Shown: one piece after another, positions 43,301 through 48,801 of the stretch
Position numbering within the stretch: the stretch's first letter is position 1
Layout of the letters: the number at the start of each line of letters is the position of its first letter
NCBI GenBank assembly: GCA_029070965.1
Contig: JAIEBI010000020.1
Coordinates: forward strand, 1 to 64,000
Source: Clostridiales bacterium
GTDB taxonomy: Bacteria > Bacillota > Clostridia > Christensenellales > Pumilibacteraceae
Length of the DNA stretch: 64,000 bases
Direction: 5' to 3'
The notes under the pieces: model-generated
Databases searched by the model: none
What the model saw: the letters and a program-made list of their open reading frames with translations, nothing else
Told to the model about the DNA's origin: nothing
Made by a program: the position numbers and the translations under genes

Positions 43301-45013
43301 GTACGTTACGGCAACTGCGTAGTACGTGCCGCCCTTTTTAGGTCTGCCGTCGTCGCGAAGATCGGCGGCGGGGACGGGCGTATTATTGGTAGCGTCGGTG
43401 TATGCGGTGTAGTATGCCAAACGGTAATGCCATTCGTCGGATTCGTTGATGTACGGGTTGCCGACAGACGTGGAATCCTCGCTCCAAGTCTTGCCCATAT
43501 TGACGCCTTCGACAGTGGCATCAAGCGTGCCGCTGCCGTTGGGTGTGCCGTATACCGTATCGGCAATGCTTTTAAGCTCGATTACAGGCGTGCCTTTGTC
43601 TACCTGTACGTCGTACGACATGGTCATGTTGTCGCCCGACTTGCTGCCGTTAAACGGCGAACCCCACATAAAGTCATCTGACGCGGGCAACGTAACGTTT
43701 ACGCGGTACTTGGTTGCCGCAGCGGGAAAATGCACCGTCCTCTGCCCGTCTACGTCAGTATCCACGGTTGCGGCAACGAGCTGCGTGCTGTTGTCGGCGG
43801 CTACCTTGTAAACGGTTATCGCCGGTTCGAGCGCTTCGCCCGCGTTAGTTTGCAGAGTGCCGTAGTCCCAGCCCGTTATAGCTATGGACGCGCCGCCGTT
43901 CCAAGACAGCGTCGTTTCGGTTGCGTTCAGTCCGTCGGGGAATATGGGCGTAGGTATGGATATACGCGAGACGGAAATGTTTTTGAAGCTTCGCTTTGCG
44001 GAAATGTTTGTTGAATCGGTCTTTTTATATGTAAAGGTTAATTCCACGTTTTTGACCGACGTAGACAAAACGGCTACTTCCTCATTGCTTGCATTGGTAT
44101 ATTTGGCAGAAAAGTAATTGGCGGGGAATGCGGATGCGGGAACTTGTATCCAAGCGCCCGAATAATAGCTGACGCCTACGCTCAAACCGTTCATATTGAG
44201 CCGCGTGCTTCTTGCTACCTGCGTTTGCAAATTGCCGATTATTCCGGTTATTTGGTCGGGCGCGACAAATACAATATCGGTGACAAGCACGGATGCGGTT
44301 CTGGTATTGTCCTCATCGTCTATAACAGTAATCGCTTTGGAGTACGTGCCTCCGCCCAAAATATCCGCAGTCAATACAGACGGAAACAAATCGCCGCTCA
44401 ACGATATTGACGAAAGCGCGCCGCCGTTATTTATGGAGCCGTCGTTATAAACCTCGTACGCCTTAAAGCATGCAATAAAGTCGCCGTCCGACAAGTCGGT
44501 TTCGGTAGTCACCTCATAGCCGGTGGAGCCGTCGAACACCGCGGTTATGCCGTTTGCCGTCGGAGTAGCGGCAGAAAGCGTATAAGTGTACGTGCCATTC
44601 GCAGAAGCGGGATCGTAATCGTCACCCGTCGGAGTTACGGCAACGGTAACCGTTTTGGCTGTGGTATCGCGCGTAAACGCAACGCTCTCACCCGTGGCGG
44701 CTGTTCCGCCCGCGGATATATCGAGCACGCGCTCCGTCGTATCTCCGCTTTCCGAATCTGCGTACGTTACGGCAACGCGCAGCATTTTGTACAACGCGTC
44801 GTCGGGCGTATTGTCCGTAAAGATCCAACCGTCGTTAAGCGAAACGGACACTCCGGTCAGCTCGTACTTATAGGCAGCGGGCTCGTCGCCGTCCTCCGCC
44901 GTAGCGCGGAAGCCGAAACCGGCAAACATCGCACAGCCGAAAATAACGACAGCAAAAAGTATCGTCAACAACGCAGTCATCAAACGATTTTTCTTGGCGG
45001 TTATATGTTCCAT
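31331..45013 (-). CDS. Giant MBG-repeat surface protein with lysine-rich cytoplasmic tail
   Basis: 4560 residues, about 21% of the window. ATG 45013 is chosen for GGAGG nine bases upstream and the signal peptide that follows (MTALLTILFAVVIFGC, ending near FRATA). Most of the protein is a chain of roughly 35-45 Ig-like MBG/YDG-type repeats of 75-100 residues, with phrases such as AGTYTVTVSL, NYxW, TYGD and KRAxTVT at unit borders. Near residue 4410-4433 there is one membrane helix (FIVIITILSVLAVAAAALIL). The tail of about 125 residues is cytoplasmic: TEQ/PEAEQ repeats, then histone-H1-like AAKK/KKPATKK repeats. No LPXTG signal is present. A fibrous adhesin-like role is likely. Confidence 0.9.
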   Translation of the reverse strand: MEHITAKKNRLMTALLTILFAVVIFGCAMFAGFGFRATAEDGDEPAAYKYELTGVSVSLNDGWIFTDNTPDDALYKMLRVAVTYADSESGDTTERVLDISAGGTAATGESVAFTRDTTAKTVTVAVTPTGDDYDPASANGTYTYTLSAATPTANGITAVFDGSTGYEVTTETDLSDGDFIACFKAYEVYNDGSINNGGALSSISLSGDLFPSVLTADILGGGTYSKAITVIDDEDNTRTASVLVTDIVFVAPDQITGIIGNLQTQVARSTRLNMNGLSVGVSYYSGAWIQVPASAFPANYFSAKYTNASNEEVAVLSTSVKNVELTFTYKKTDSTNISAKRSFKNISVSRISIPTPIFPDGLNATETTLSWNGGASIAITGWDYGTLQTNAGEALEPAITVYKVAADNSTQLVAATVDTDVDGQRTVHFPAAATKYRVNVTLPASDDFMWGSPFNGSKSGDNMTMSYDVQVDKGTPVIELKSIADTVYGTPNGSGTLDATVEGVNMGKTWSEDSTSVGNPYINESDEWHYRLAYYTAYTDATNNTPVPAADLRDDGRPKKGGTYYAVAVTYENSGYESVTSGPCMFKVTPFTVNTTVANKTFARTDWTIDDFFSANNAFPYGDTALSVLTIKEGGVAIDATKTFRHAGSYTVTVSVNETANYKLSGAASVSFAITTDTSSDFDFSVDGWSYGEGGANPNITLTPKSSPYYPSNSGTLATDYTIKYYKYDDTKPNNKGAEITIPQTSGSVDFSKLEVGRYLVELTANSAGISGETAALTAGTNVDYTLPVKYNDFSVAATSIVAPTLGSPWASTADGGLLYTYNDAASGQNYTFTDWIGDGNNNTAADGSAILSVVISYTTFANGTANTVALGTGGAFTVNKAGNYTVTVTLNKNYSWDSSVAFVPSGRTYSYYGYVAKQQLTVLTNSNITGTPSVYTAASQNKTISGWNEKALTITSVTVGGLETGHTPVSGGITVPDDTTPTNERNIFGVTNAGKYTVKVDIADQDNYEWAGATTDTEKLRTLSLEYTLDRAPLTVTWSNGIDTFNGTFDKTQNTAYPRFEFNGGEPAQSIPDATKNVFVSDHVNLFIDGYTLYNDDNGAFGSTITKVEKVGHYRIVVSAISGAAAPNYYLPENNAANITNIATVFEIYAKTFARPVLENRAEVSGNAIEVVYNGTGYRISDFIRYFDEYTLNNVLRLDIKYGEDGTNNPLLKDVLWNDDKTQIIAYTITVKPADNYAWDSGTADETLTYTIKITQKTVNISWGVTKFETTYGEVNEPTPTVNNAETGDTVTIDTLGYKKGNATVADITKADAGEYTVYAASLDNLNYKIDDTKADYSIGFTIKKKALAKPTFAGLSGAEFGASAVTTSNLYANNATEKGEWKNGTLFTAAVTAKLDKSWFTEAVADGAAVLTIDTTDNAKYAFDTETGVLTYYAAGIYTVTFTLTDSANYCWAGDGKETAFADTAAYTCAWGDGKELTVNRKVVDAPALGDQRAMEAGKTYDPLSAIFTGTLGGISYGVKYGTHSGGGAFGAPQDTQPELQGEEVVRGQYYVLLTATDKYNYAWAVNPDGEDGTSFSKSSFITQVDGRVYKIEYTVADGAKVYLLYAVTATQLDVVLVVNNYTYGDNGYAIGDSAIAATDKWVRDYANENGNNKVFDYQNHHEHVGDGTGDSDSLPAHNDPVYTFFKLTDGGRVQIAEADLVEGLPWEAGDYEAEIVIDFDDSDAYQRWTDTRSFTVQKREIILEWTFGEETKQDGGKFTTTYTGEEQKPTYTITNIPQKTAGVTAAPQLTFAAQAIAGKTAFIDAATYEINSISFKDSAAVNDNYDFGEYTLYFEITPKQVTLTATAQNHTYGDELIFAASDCLTDETKAQFHTRDGLSFIVMQVKDGDGTVLTNTLDVIYGGTYVLVPVFDADNNSSENYEITATTTAALNVQKRAITVTVTNNPTSVYSEDIVDIAYTVALTSGGEASAVVDTESDVFTIAARDSGNAVITDKTDVGTYNIVLTQGARGNNYDITFGTYSYEITEKQIEEYNNSIVANTLTYNGEGQKFLADGFDVVIGNPEIAGNAPVWSYTEDGTTWTTFTQSPTVKDAGTYNFIIKVTAANHTELTKNITVTVAKAELTVKFDLTIMFGEDDPASVQYLFGLNNLRTENKGWTVTGFESDADRTLFYTAGAEFYGLTGTAKYTVDGYDKTSLTTAYDINFIATEGGNPTLTCDNYTFVGEVGTLTVTYVKLTVTINDLSVTYNEQNANNIPSVNKPNEGYTVLMPQSTYDVNTNYVMSEGSFAEIFTISTTAHDEKVGTSTTGKVGSYAISGTTILGDKYDITFVGGWDETLAANANGTCGKYTINPATLDVKTTIQGYTGEYDEKWHGIIVDEANTVQLNGDPTDGIVFATASDGTAVQVEYRVSATQLPVLSKTEFEKLTLSAAAPAYRDVGRYYVYYGLSNPNYTTVLDFRRVTITVADNELSQAFDFQNKAISEGTTAWTYGYKVEGGFDPDGANIVIEPEALFKYTGASANAVGEITFTLFYNDSSIWTKTVAANAADTVANMFAELFAGSGLNAGSYKLSVAMEDTKNYNGFTTVYVFNVAKRALTVKAATPAQIEYGSEVPTFTDNSEGLVVNSSKAGATADTIMDALGVTPVYATAYTQGNTVNDYRVYANGKADGDTDSASFTNYTVTYQDVQLTVVAREITVNIEDKQNTYNLRGADNTTETVQTLTFTVTDGSIYTAELAGGTAPADGVYNNANQTVLTLYTEAIVGNNTNNVKFDAGGNVTGYTIYAEFCAGAAELNYHINFAGCSNKESEKITAIGYDGSADNAGSYVINKAIFNVLQYGVFHDVDGVRIETASTVYSGATNYYVATLDDQDKTPITFTYTKKGTDGKFTAINSKQVINVGEYQAIGNSDNPNYTAANLNIGFTITPATLTLTADAGKRVQYGTTLSGNVATDKAAGGAEETGRFDGFTYTPSSPTLLVSTRTAYLTNNTVGYQTFGYSASANVGAACTISPTCASDANVNVVFVGANLTVIKRAVTVTMVGWDEANKTDASKHNDKAWTYYLGTHDATHNALVNSFTANRASYIYFADSKVVFGDSGDSYDKLGISVSLPDGVDVGEHAYSYSASNNTNYAVTFANTVAPKFCVKKAKLTIYAHPMQNEYSYIYGETIDTLVDSGATNVGALTYYVDGIQGNDKFVDLLNNRNIVFTIVDKDGKAYTAWESGVGKYTVSLMVKDGENMYAPTDATFQNYEIVSVVDASLSLKQRRISASTQDQTFGFDEGVYNGGLFGKSHNAVITFKDEYRSEANVDDAKYRPSFTLKYNTKKTGTYQVAGEAPTFVGKYEVTVTLGANSNYVFDNGTNNSTLKFNVNKLEISEADLAWNIVSYSIDNLEDETFTNYIERYVDDYFRVVRFVYTSSTGVGTQIVAGDKNTLGTYYIDDQMMYVTFGRDIGTYTISFVLKDSALDNLTLVSAIENEINVSFEVRQDKVTITVEMDDFTYGDHPSKATILVNNSEATDGLTLTYAPVTSANAAEFAQNSKDNKGLESVTGLTYGTLSSATNFNAGYYVLSAAYSYNGIITRRFYVFHVSKRVITAPQESIADVTFNGSAQNVVVDYNTAYMRPELTTAGGSMTAANGTATFTATAVGTYSIRFILIDPANNVWDTDSADGVFTDAGALTLTWNINKDNTDNGSADSPIVELPSVVDAITYGGAFNPNLVSVKNGYNGTVTLYRMPKTDDQMPAASAEGWMLYNTSARSIDAGEYWLKVVLTESTNRNFTPKTTVGSFRIVPKTVTATISGSMIYGTALSDTSFDNIEITGLLYGYQPTIGAYSYELAESYANLNAGGDYEIILKTDANDEVIGIDAGNNYIVKAERGTLTINKRAVTVTIESKASDYSVTPVLTDVQYIAVGLADGEDKSVLGIVFETDATAKSAAGGTYWITIKTYDGTNYEVTQHRALYVINPLEIEVELVRQENITYGDTNVKGATAGEIKIANAAADEEFVRGDLQLVIRFTDNNGYDSFDVPTNAGTYTATLVGANSNYRLIGTPSIDFVIDKKTVDVTAFFIQSATYTGDPITPRVDVRQQGSKPMYAPSIYAMTACTFTDAGSHNVTVSLTDPANYVWSSTSDVSVTLTFIIAKATDKQTANIVIKGWQYGCYDMAVNSPSATVESGENIIYQYSADGKTYTNIVPENGNAGTYYVRVTVAESQNYKQFIGEPVSFNIAKFVVTSPSLTVVTDGNGKNDVYTGADLASGIVGFNPQLMQIAYDGNIQSLGDAVTVFARDAGEYTVAISLFNAHNYCWSTGDDDSDGTLLLTWTVARKKIAKPTHDNSTKIVNGNTIIYIPVGFDSSIMSIENNASSYGGTFNAKIILKDTKNYEWETGDDKPFTIKWSIVGADTVFIVIITILSVLAVAAAALILVQFLLNKHRKRMTANTMQAIEEANAQPATEQAATEQAATEQSATEQPEAEKPEAEQPEAEQATTEQPEAETPAAEKAAAKKPATKKPAAKKSTTQKTAAKKSVTEKAATDKPTTAKKTTAKKSTTKKPTEGNKGGAE
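31535..31672. repeat. Short tandem repeats coding the TEQ/PEAEQ tail of the giant protein
   Basis: Units of about 12-15 bases of the type CTCGGTGGCTGCCTG repeat with drift, two of them identical around 31624-31653. They encode ATEQ-, PEAEQ- and AATEQ-type repeats. Such repeats can change copy number by slippage without losing frame when units are multiples of three. Confidence 0.7.
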
Positions 45014-45137
45014 TATCTCCTTCCTCCGAACATAATCGGTTTTCTTTATAATTATAATAAGGCATATCGGCAATACGCCGACGTGCTTGAAAACGACAGT
45101 ACTACGCTTTTGCCGCAGCAAAAACGCGTGAAAATTT

Positions 45138-45368
45138 TTAGTCCTTTATGCCTGCCAACTGCTCTTTGAGCTTGCGCAAATTTTCGCGTTCCAGCTCAAT
45201 CAGCTTGGAATATGTACGAAAATAATCGGCGTCGGCGTTGGTGGGCCGCGTATTGTTTAAGTACGCTTCGAGTATGGCGGACTGCGACCGATTGCGCTTT
45301 TTTTCCAAAGCGTCGATTTCCGCTTCACTGTCCGCTATCGCCTTTTTTATTACGCTCTTTTTGGTCAT
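45138..45368 (-). CDS. Small coiled-coil protein
   Basis: 76 residues from ATG 45368, which has GGAG eight bases upstream; the longer frame to 45458 overlaps a promoter. The sequence is almost wholly helical and charged (IKKAIADSEAEIDALEKKRN and LIELERENLRKLKEQLAGI) with a short break containing NNTRPTNADADY. No signal peptide. It lies between the uL15-like-domain gene and the giant gene, 124 bases upstream of the latter, so it may belong to that system. It could be a structural adaptor, but this is a guess. Confidence 0.75.
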   Translation of the reverse strand: MTKKSVIKKAIADSEAEIDALEKKRNRSQSAILEAYLNNTRPTNADADYFRTYSKLIELERENLRKLKEQLAGIKD

Positions 45369-45428
45369 TTTATTTTCTCCCAAATCAAAATAGTTGTGCC
45401 CATCAAATTCCCCAACACAACGGATATT

Positions 45429-45458
45429 ATTATGCCATATTCGACATTTTTTTGGCAA
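45429..45458 (-). promoter_or_regulatory. Possible promoter of the coiled-coil/giant gene segment
   Basis: TTGCCA (45453-45458) and CATAAT (45429-45434) with an 18-base spacer. It would give the giant gene a second, internal promoter. Confidence 0.45.
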
Positions 45459-45562
45459 GTGTTTGAAAGATGATTTCTATAAAAATACCTTCATTTTTCC
45501 GCCAAAAATACGCCGAAATCGACATACGTATGCCCGCTTTGTGGATTTTGTGGGTTATACGG

Positions 45563-47161
45563 TTACTGCTTTTTAATCACCTTGCCGCCGGTGAGAACTA
45601 TCATCTTGACGGCTTGGAGCGAAAAGTTATCCGCTTCGACGGTGAGCGGCTTGTCCAGCGTGCCGCGGGCAAGAACCTTTAAGTACGTCGTCTTTTTGTT
45701 AAAGCCCTTGATGCGCTTTTTTATTTCGGCAAGCGTTACAACCTCGCCGCCGTCAAAATGCTGAGAAAGCATGTCGATATTGATTATGCCCTGCTTGGTC
45801 CTGTCGCTTGACCTTTCGGATTTTTCGATAAGGCTTACCGCGACCTCGTCAGACATGATCTTGTCCACCTCGGTTGCCGCAACCTCCGCGCGCACCTCGC
45901 TCGGCTTGAACGTCGTGCCGCTTTGCGCGTCGTCGTCGGTAAGTATCTTTATCAGCTTGCGCTCGACAAGCGCGTCGGTGGTTTCGTACGGGTACTGCAT
46001 GGCGTAGTCCGTTTGTTCCGTCGCGCGTTCTATCAAGCCGTTTTGAGCCGCAATCTTTTCTATAAGCTGCTTTGCGTATAACAGTCGCCTATTCGACCTT
46101 ATGCGGTACATGCACGGCGTGGCGGCGTACGACTTGACCTCCGCAAGGCTTTCCACGGCGTACTTTGTGCCCACATATTCGTCGGGATTGCCGACAAAGC
46201 AAAGGGACAACGTTTTGCCACGTAGGCGGAGCTTTGCAATCGTTTTTCTGCCGATGCGGAAGCTTTCGCACTTCCACGAAATTCTGCTTTTTACTTTGCG
46301 GTACGATAACAGCTTGTTTTTCAGCTCGGAATAATATTGCTTGACCGTCTCGTCGCTTTGTATGAGCTTGGCAAGGAAACTCCTGCTGTACTTGATAACT
46401 ATGTACTCGGTCTTGCCGCCTTCGGTTACGGGCTTTAATACTACCGTTTCTTCTTCTTTTTCGTCCTCGGTATCGGCTGCTTCGTCGTCCGCGTCGGCCT
46501 CGCCGTCAACCGTAGCGGTAACCTCGTCGTCAACGTCGGCCTCGTCGTCCGCACTTATGTCATCATCGTCCACTTCATCGGCGTTGTCCGCTTCATCGGC
46601 GTTGTCCTCATTGTCAACGTCGTCCTCGTCGCCGTCGTCCGCTTCGTCCATATCGTCCGCCGCCGCGGTTTCGGTTACCGACTCATCTTGCGCGGGCTCC
46701 TCGTCCGCGTCATTCTCCAATTCGGGCTCTTTAACCTCTTCAACCTCTTCGGGCGCGGGCTCCTCGGTTACGTTTTGCGCTTGCTCGACAGGCGTATCGA
46801 GCTCCTTTTCGGGCTCGGGCGCGGGCGCGGGATTGACAAGCGTTTCGGGCACGACGTCTGCGTGCGGTATCGTCACCTTTTCCTTCGCCTCTTCCTCCTG
46901 CGGTTGGGGCGGGGGCGCGACAGGCTTTTTAACCGCCTTTTCGGTTGCTTTCGCTTTGGGCGGTTGGGGCGCGGCGGCGGGCTCGGGCTCGGCCTTGACT
47001 CTGTTCTTTTTTTCCTTTATCTTCGGTTTAAGCCAAGGCTTTACGAAAATAATCACAGGATCTTTGTAGGTCTTGCGCTCACGCTTGTTGGGGTTTTGGT
47101 CGTCCTCGATCGCGTTGGGATTTTCAACGCCTGTCTGTAAAGGTGTTTTTTCTTTTTTCAT
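45563..47161 (-). CDS. Acidic protein with unnamed RGKTL domain and a C-terminal uL15-like domain
   Basis: 532 residues, no signal peptide or membrane helix. Residues 1-90 are basic and Pro-rich (KPWLKPKIKEKKNRVKAEPE). Residues about 130-240 are extremely acidic (long Asp/Glu/Ala runs). Residues about 256-408 hold one copy of the domain found twice in the 29775-31331 protein (YSELKNKLLSYRKVKSRISW, GRKTIAK, RGKTLSL, LYAKQLIEKI). Residues 458-532 closely follow the C-terminal part of ribosomal protein uL15: INIDMLSQHFDGGEVVTL, LKVLARGTLDKPLTVEADNF, and GGKVIKK. It is the first gene of the giant-protein operon and is likely MerR-controlled. Confidence 0.85.
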   Translation of the reverse strand: MKKEKTPLQTGVENPNAIEDDQNPNKRERKTYKDPVIIFVKPWLKPKIKEKKNRVKAEPEPAAAPQPPKAKATEKAVKKPVAPPPQPQEEEAKEKVTIPHADVVPETLVNPAPAPEPEKELDTPVEQAQNVTEEPAPEEVEEVKEPELENDADEEPAQDESVTETAAADDMDEADDGDEDDVDNEDNADEADNADEVDDDDISADDEADVDDEVTATVDGEADADDEAADTEDEKEEETVVLKPVTEGGKTEYIVIKYSRSFLAKLIQSDETVKQYYSELKNKLLSYRKVKSRISWKCESFRIGRKTIAKLRLRGKTLSLCFVGNPDEYVGTKYAVESLAEVKSYAATPCMYRIRSNRRLLYAKQLIEKIAAQNGLIERATEQTDYAMQYPYETTDALVERKLIKILTDDDAQSGTTFKPSEVRAEVAATEVDKIMSDEVAVSLIEKSERSSDRTKQGIINIDMLSQHFDGGEVVTLAEIKKRIKGFNKKTTYLKVLARGTLDKPLTVEADNFSLQAVKMIVLTGGKVIKKQ

Positions 47162-47218
47162 CTTAATTCTCCGTTGTAAGTAATAAATAGTAAATTAAAG
47201 ACTTACCCGAAAAAGCTA

Positions 47219-47247
47219 TTGACAAATCGGGCACTCTCCCTTATAAT
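47219..47247 (+). promoter_or_regulatory. Consensus promoter of the MerR gene
   Basis: Perfect TTGACA (47219-47224) and perfect TATAAT (47242-47247) with a 17-base spacer. Confidence 0.85.
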
Positions 47248-47250
47248 AAC

Positions 47251-47281
47251 AGTATAACATATACACCTATGTACAGGTCAA
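47251..47281 (-). promoter_or_regulatory. MerR-type promoter/operator of the giant-protein operon
   Basis: On the minus strand TTGACC (47276-47281) and TATACT (47251-47256) are 19 bases apart. The spacer holds the inverted repeat ACATA-6-TATGT; ACCT/AGGT marks a second dyad. A 19-base spacer with a central dyad is the hallmark of promoters that MerR proteins activate by twisting DNA. It overlaps the leader and ribosome-site region of the divergent MerR gene. Confidence 0.7.
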
Positions 47282-47286
47282 GGGAT

Positions 47287-48123
47287 ATGAAGGAATTAAA
47301 CGAACAAAAATTAAAAATTTCCAGCCCAAAGTTCCGCGTAAGCGAGGTTTGCGCGTTTTTGAGTATTACCCCGCGCATACTCAAACACTACGAGGACACG
47401 GGCGTGCTTGCTCCCGAGCATTCGGACAGCAACAATTACCGCGAGTATGCGGCGGAGGACGTCATCAAAGTGCAGCTTGCCGAGCGACTTAAAAGCACAC
47501 AGTTTTCGCAAAAAGAAATCGGTGAGTATTTTTCGGGCGAGCTCGATATAGAAAATAAGTACGCCGAGCTTATAAAACTGCGGGATACGATAGACAGCCT
47601 TATAGAGGTAATTGACGTGGATAGGCAAAACGGTGCGCCGCAGTATTCCATTGAGCCGGAGCAGTCGCTGTTGTGCTTTTGCAAAGTTTACCCTGTAAAG
47701 CCCATACAGTATTTCGAAGCGCGCGACGCATATACTTCGGCTATGATCGCAGGGTGTGTTTGCGACGTTGCGCACACATTTTTTTACATGTACGACGAGC
47801 TTTCGATGATTCCAAGCGGCGCCGACTTTGACGCGCAATACTTTAAAGACAAAACCTTCCGCGTTTGCGTACCGATCGTTTCCCCGCCCAAAACCAATGA
47901 CTTTGACGGAACGGTGGAAACGGTAACGCGCAAAAAATCGCTTACAAGAAAGTGTTCGCCATTAGGACTGCCGACGCATAGTAGCGGAGTTTATTTGCAG
48001 GAGGAAGCCGCCCGCCGCGGCTTGACTCTTACAGGCAAATCGTGGATGATATCGGAGACCGGTCCGCACAAAAAAACGGCAAAGCGCTCGTACACAACAA
48101 TCATCGGCGCGGAAATAGAATAA
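47287..48123 (+). CDS. MerR-family transcriptional regulator with GyrI-like sensor domain
   Basis: 278 residues from ATG 47287; the ATG at 47269 lacks a ribosome site and lies in the operator. The N-terminus is a MerR winged helix (FRVSEVCAFLSITPRILKHY, then EDTGVLAP and NNYREYAAEDVIKVQLAE). A helical linker follows, and the C-terminal half resembles GyrI-like ligand-binding domains (SSGVYLQEEAARRGLTLTG). Cys pairs CFC and CVC near the domain start are unusual. The divergent 19-base-spacer promoter indicates that it activates the giant-protein operon. Its ligand is unknown; GyrI-like sensors often bind amphipathic compounds. Confidence 0.88.
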   Translation: MKELNEQKLKISSPKFRVSEVCAFLSITPRILKHYEDTGVLAPEHSDSNNYREYAAEDVIKVQLAERLKSTQFSQKEIGEYFSGELDIENKYAELIKLRDTIDSLIEVIDVDRQNGAPQYSIEPEQSLLCFCKVYPVKPIQYFEARDAYTSAMIAGCVCDVAHTFFYMYDELSMIPSGADFDAQYFKDKTFRVCVPIVSPPKTNDFDGTVETVTRKKSLTRKCSPLGLPTHSSGVYLQEEAARRGLTLTGKSWMISETGPHKKTAKRSYTTIIGAEIE

Positions 48124-48138
48124 GTTTTCTTTCAAAGC

Positions 48139-48170
48139 AAACACCCCGCAGCATACTGCGGGGTGTTTTG
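48139..48170 (+). terminator. Terminator of the MerR gene
   Basis: AACACCCCGCAG and CTGCGGGGTGTT pair around CATA and are followed by TTGTTTTTATTTT on the plus strand. Confidence 0.9.
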
Positions 48171-48191
48171 TTTTTATTTTCGGCGTGGCGC

Positions 48192-48767
48192 TTATAGAGT
48201 TGCAAAAGTGATAAGGAACATAAGACCGAAGATTGCCGACAGCCCTGCCAATACGATGGCGGAAATGCTGAGAATAAGCGGAGCGATAGCCATGGGCGCG
48301 CCCTGCTTTTTGGCACGAACAACTGTCAAAAGCGAACGAATGCCAAACACAAGCCCCACAACAGTCAGCGGCAAAGCGAGCACAAAGAACACCCAAGCTA
48401 CTGCTTTGATTGCTGTTAGGTCGGTTACCGTCGGGTATACGTACTCTCCCAGCTCGAAGTCAAAGCTCGGAGTCAAATGCCCGAGCCCGCCCCAGACGTA
48501 TTGGACGGCGAGAATAAACGCCACCAGCATAAACACGTACCCGATTGCGCCGGTTATCACCGCTGCGAGCGACGGCTTGAACGCGAGCATTCTCGGATTG
48601 CCGCCCGACTTGGCGGCGGGTTGTTGCGGCTGCTGCTGAGCTGCGTTCGGCGGTTGAACGGCGTCCTGCTGCTTTTGCCCGTCGCCGAGCACCGACTCGT
48701 TGTGCGAGCACTCGTCGCATAACTGTTCCGGCCCGTCAATGAACTTGCCGCATTTTGTGCAATACAT
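48192..48767 (-). CDS. Zinc-ribbon membrane protein
   Basis: 191 residues. A zinc ribbon at 1-21 (YCTKCGKF and LCDEC) is followed by a Gln/Pro/Ala-rich linker (about 32-55) and three membrane helices at about 66-90, 118-145 and 155-190. Zinc-ribbon membrane proteins of this shape are common in Clostridia and have no settled function. It is the last gene of the lipid operon, 34 bases after the hydrolase gene, so it may be a membrane adaptor of that system (inference). Confidence 0.82.
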   Translation of the reverse strand: MYCTKCGKFIDGPEQLCDECSHNESVLGDGQKQQDAVQPPNAAQQQPQQPAAKSGGNPRMLAFKPSLAAVITGAIGYVFMLVAFILAVQYVWGGLGHLTPSFDFELGEYVYPTVTDLTAIKAVAWVFFVLALPLTVVGLVFGIRSLLTVVRAKKQGAPMAIAPLILSISAIVLAGLSAIFGLMFLITFATL

Positions 48768-48801
48768 AATATTTACCTCCTATTTGCGTGCATAGCACGA
48801 A

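Noticed and set aside
46440..46700. Low-complexity GTC/GTCC-rich DNA
   Set aside because: It only encodes the Asp/Glu/Ala-rich segment of the 532-aa protein; no independent feature is needed.
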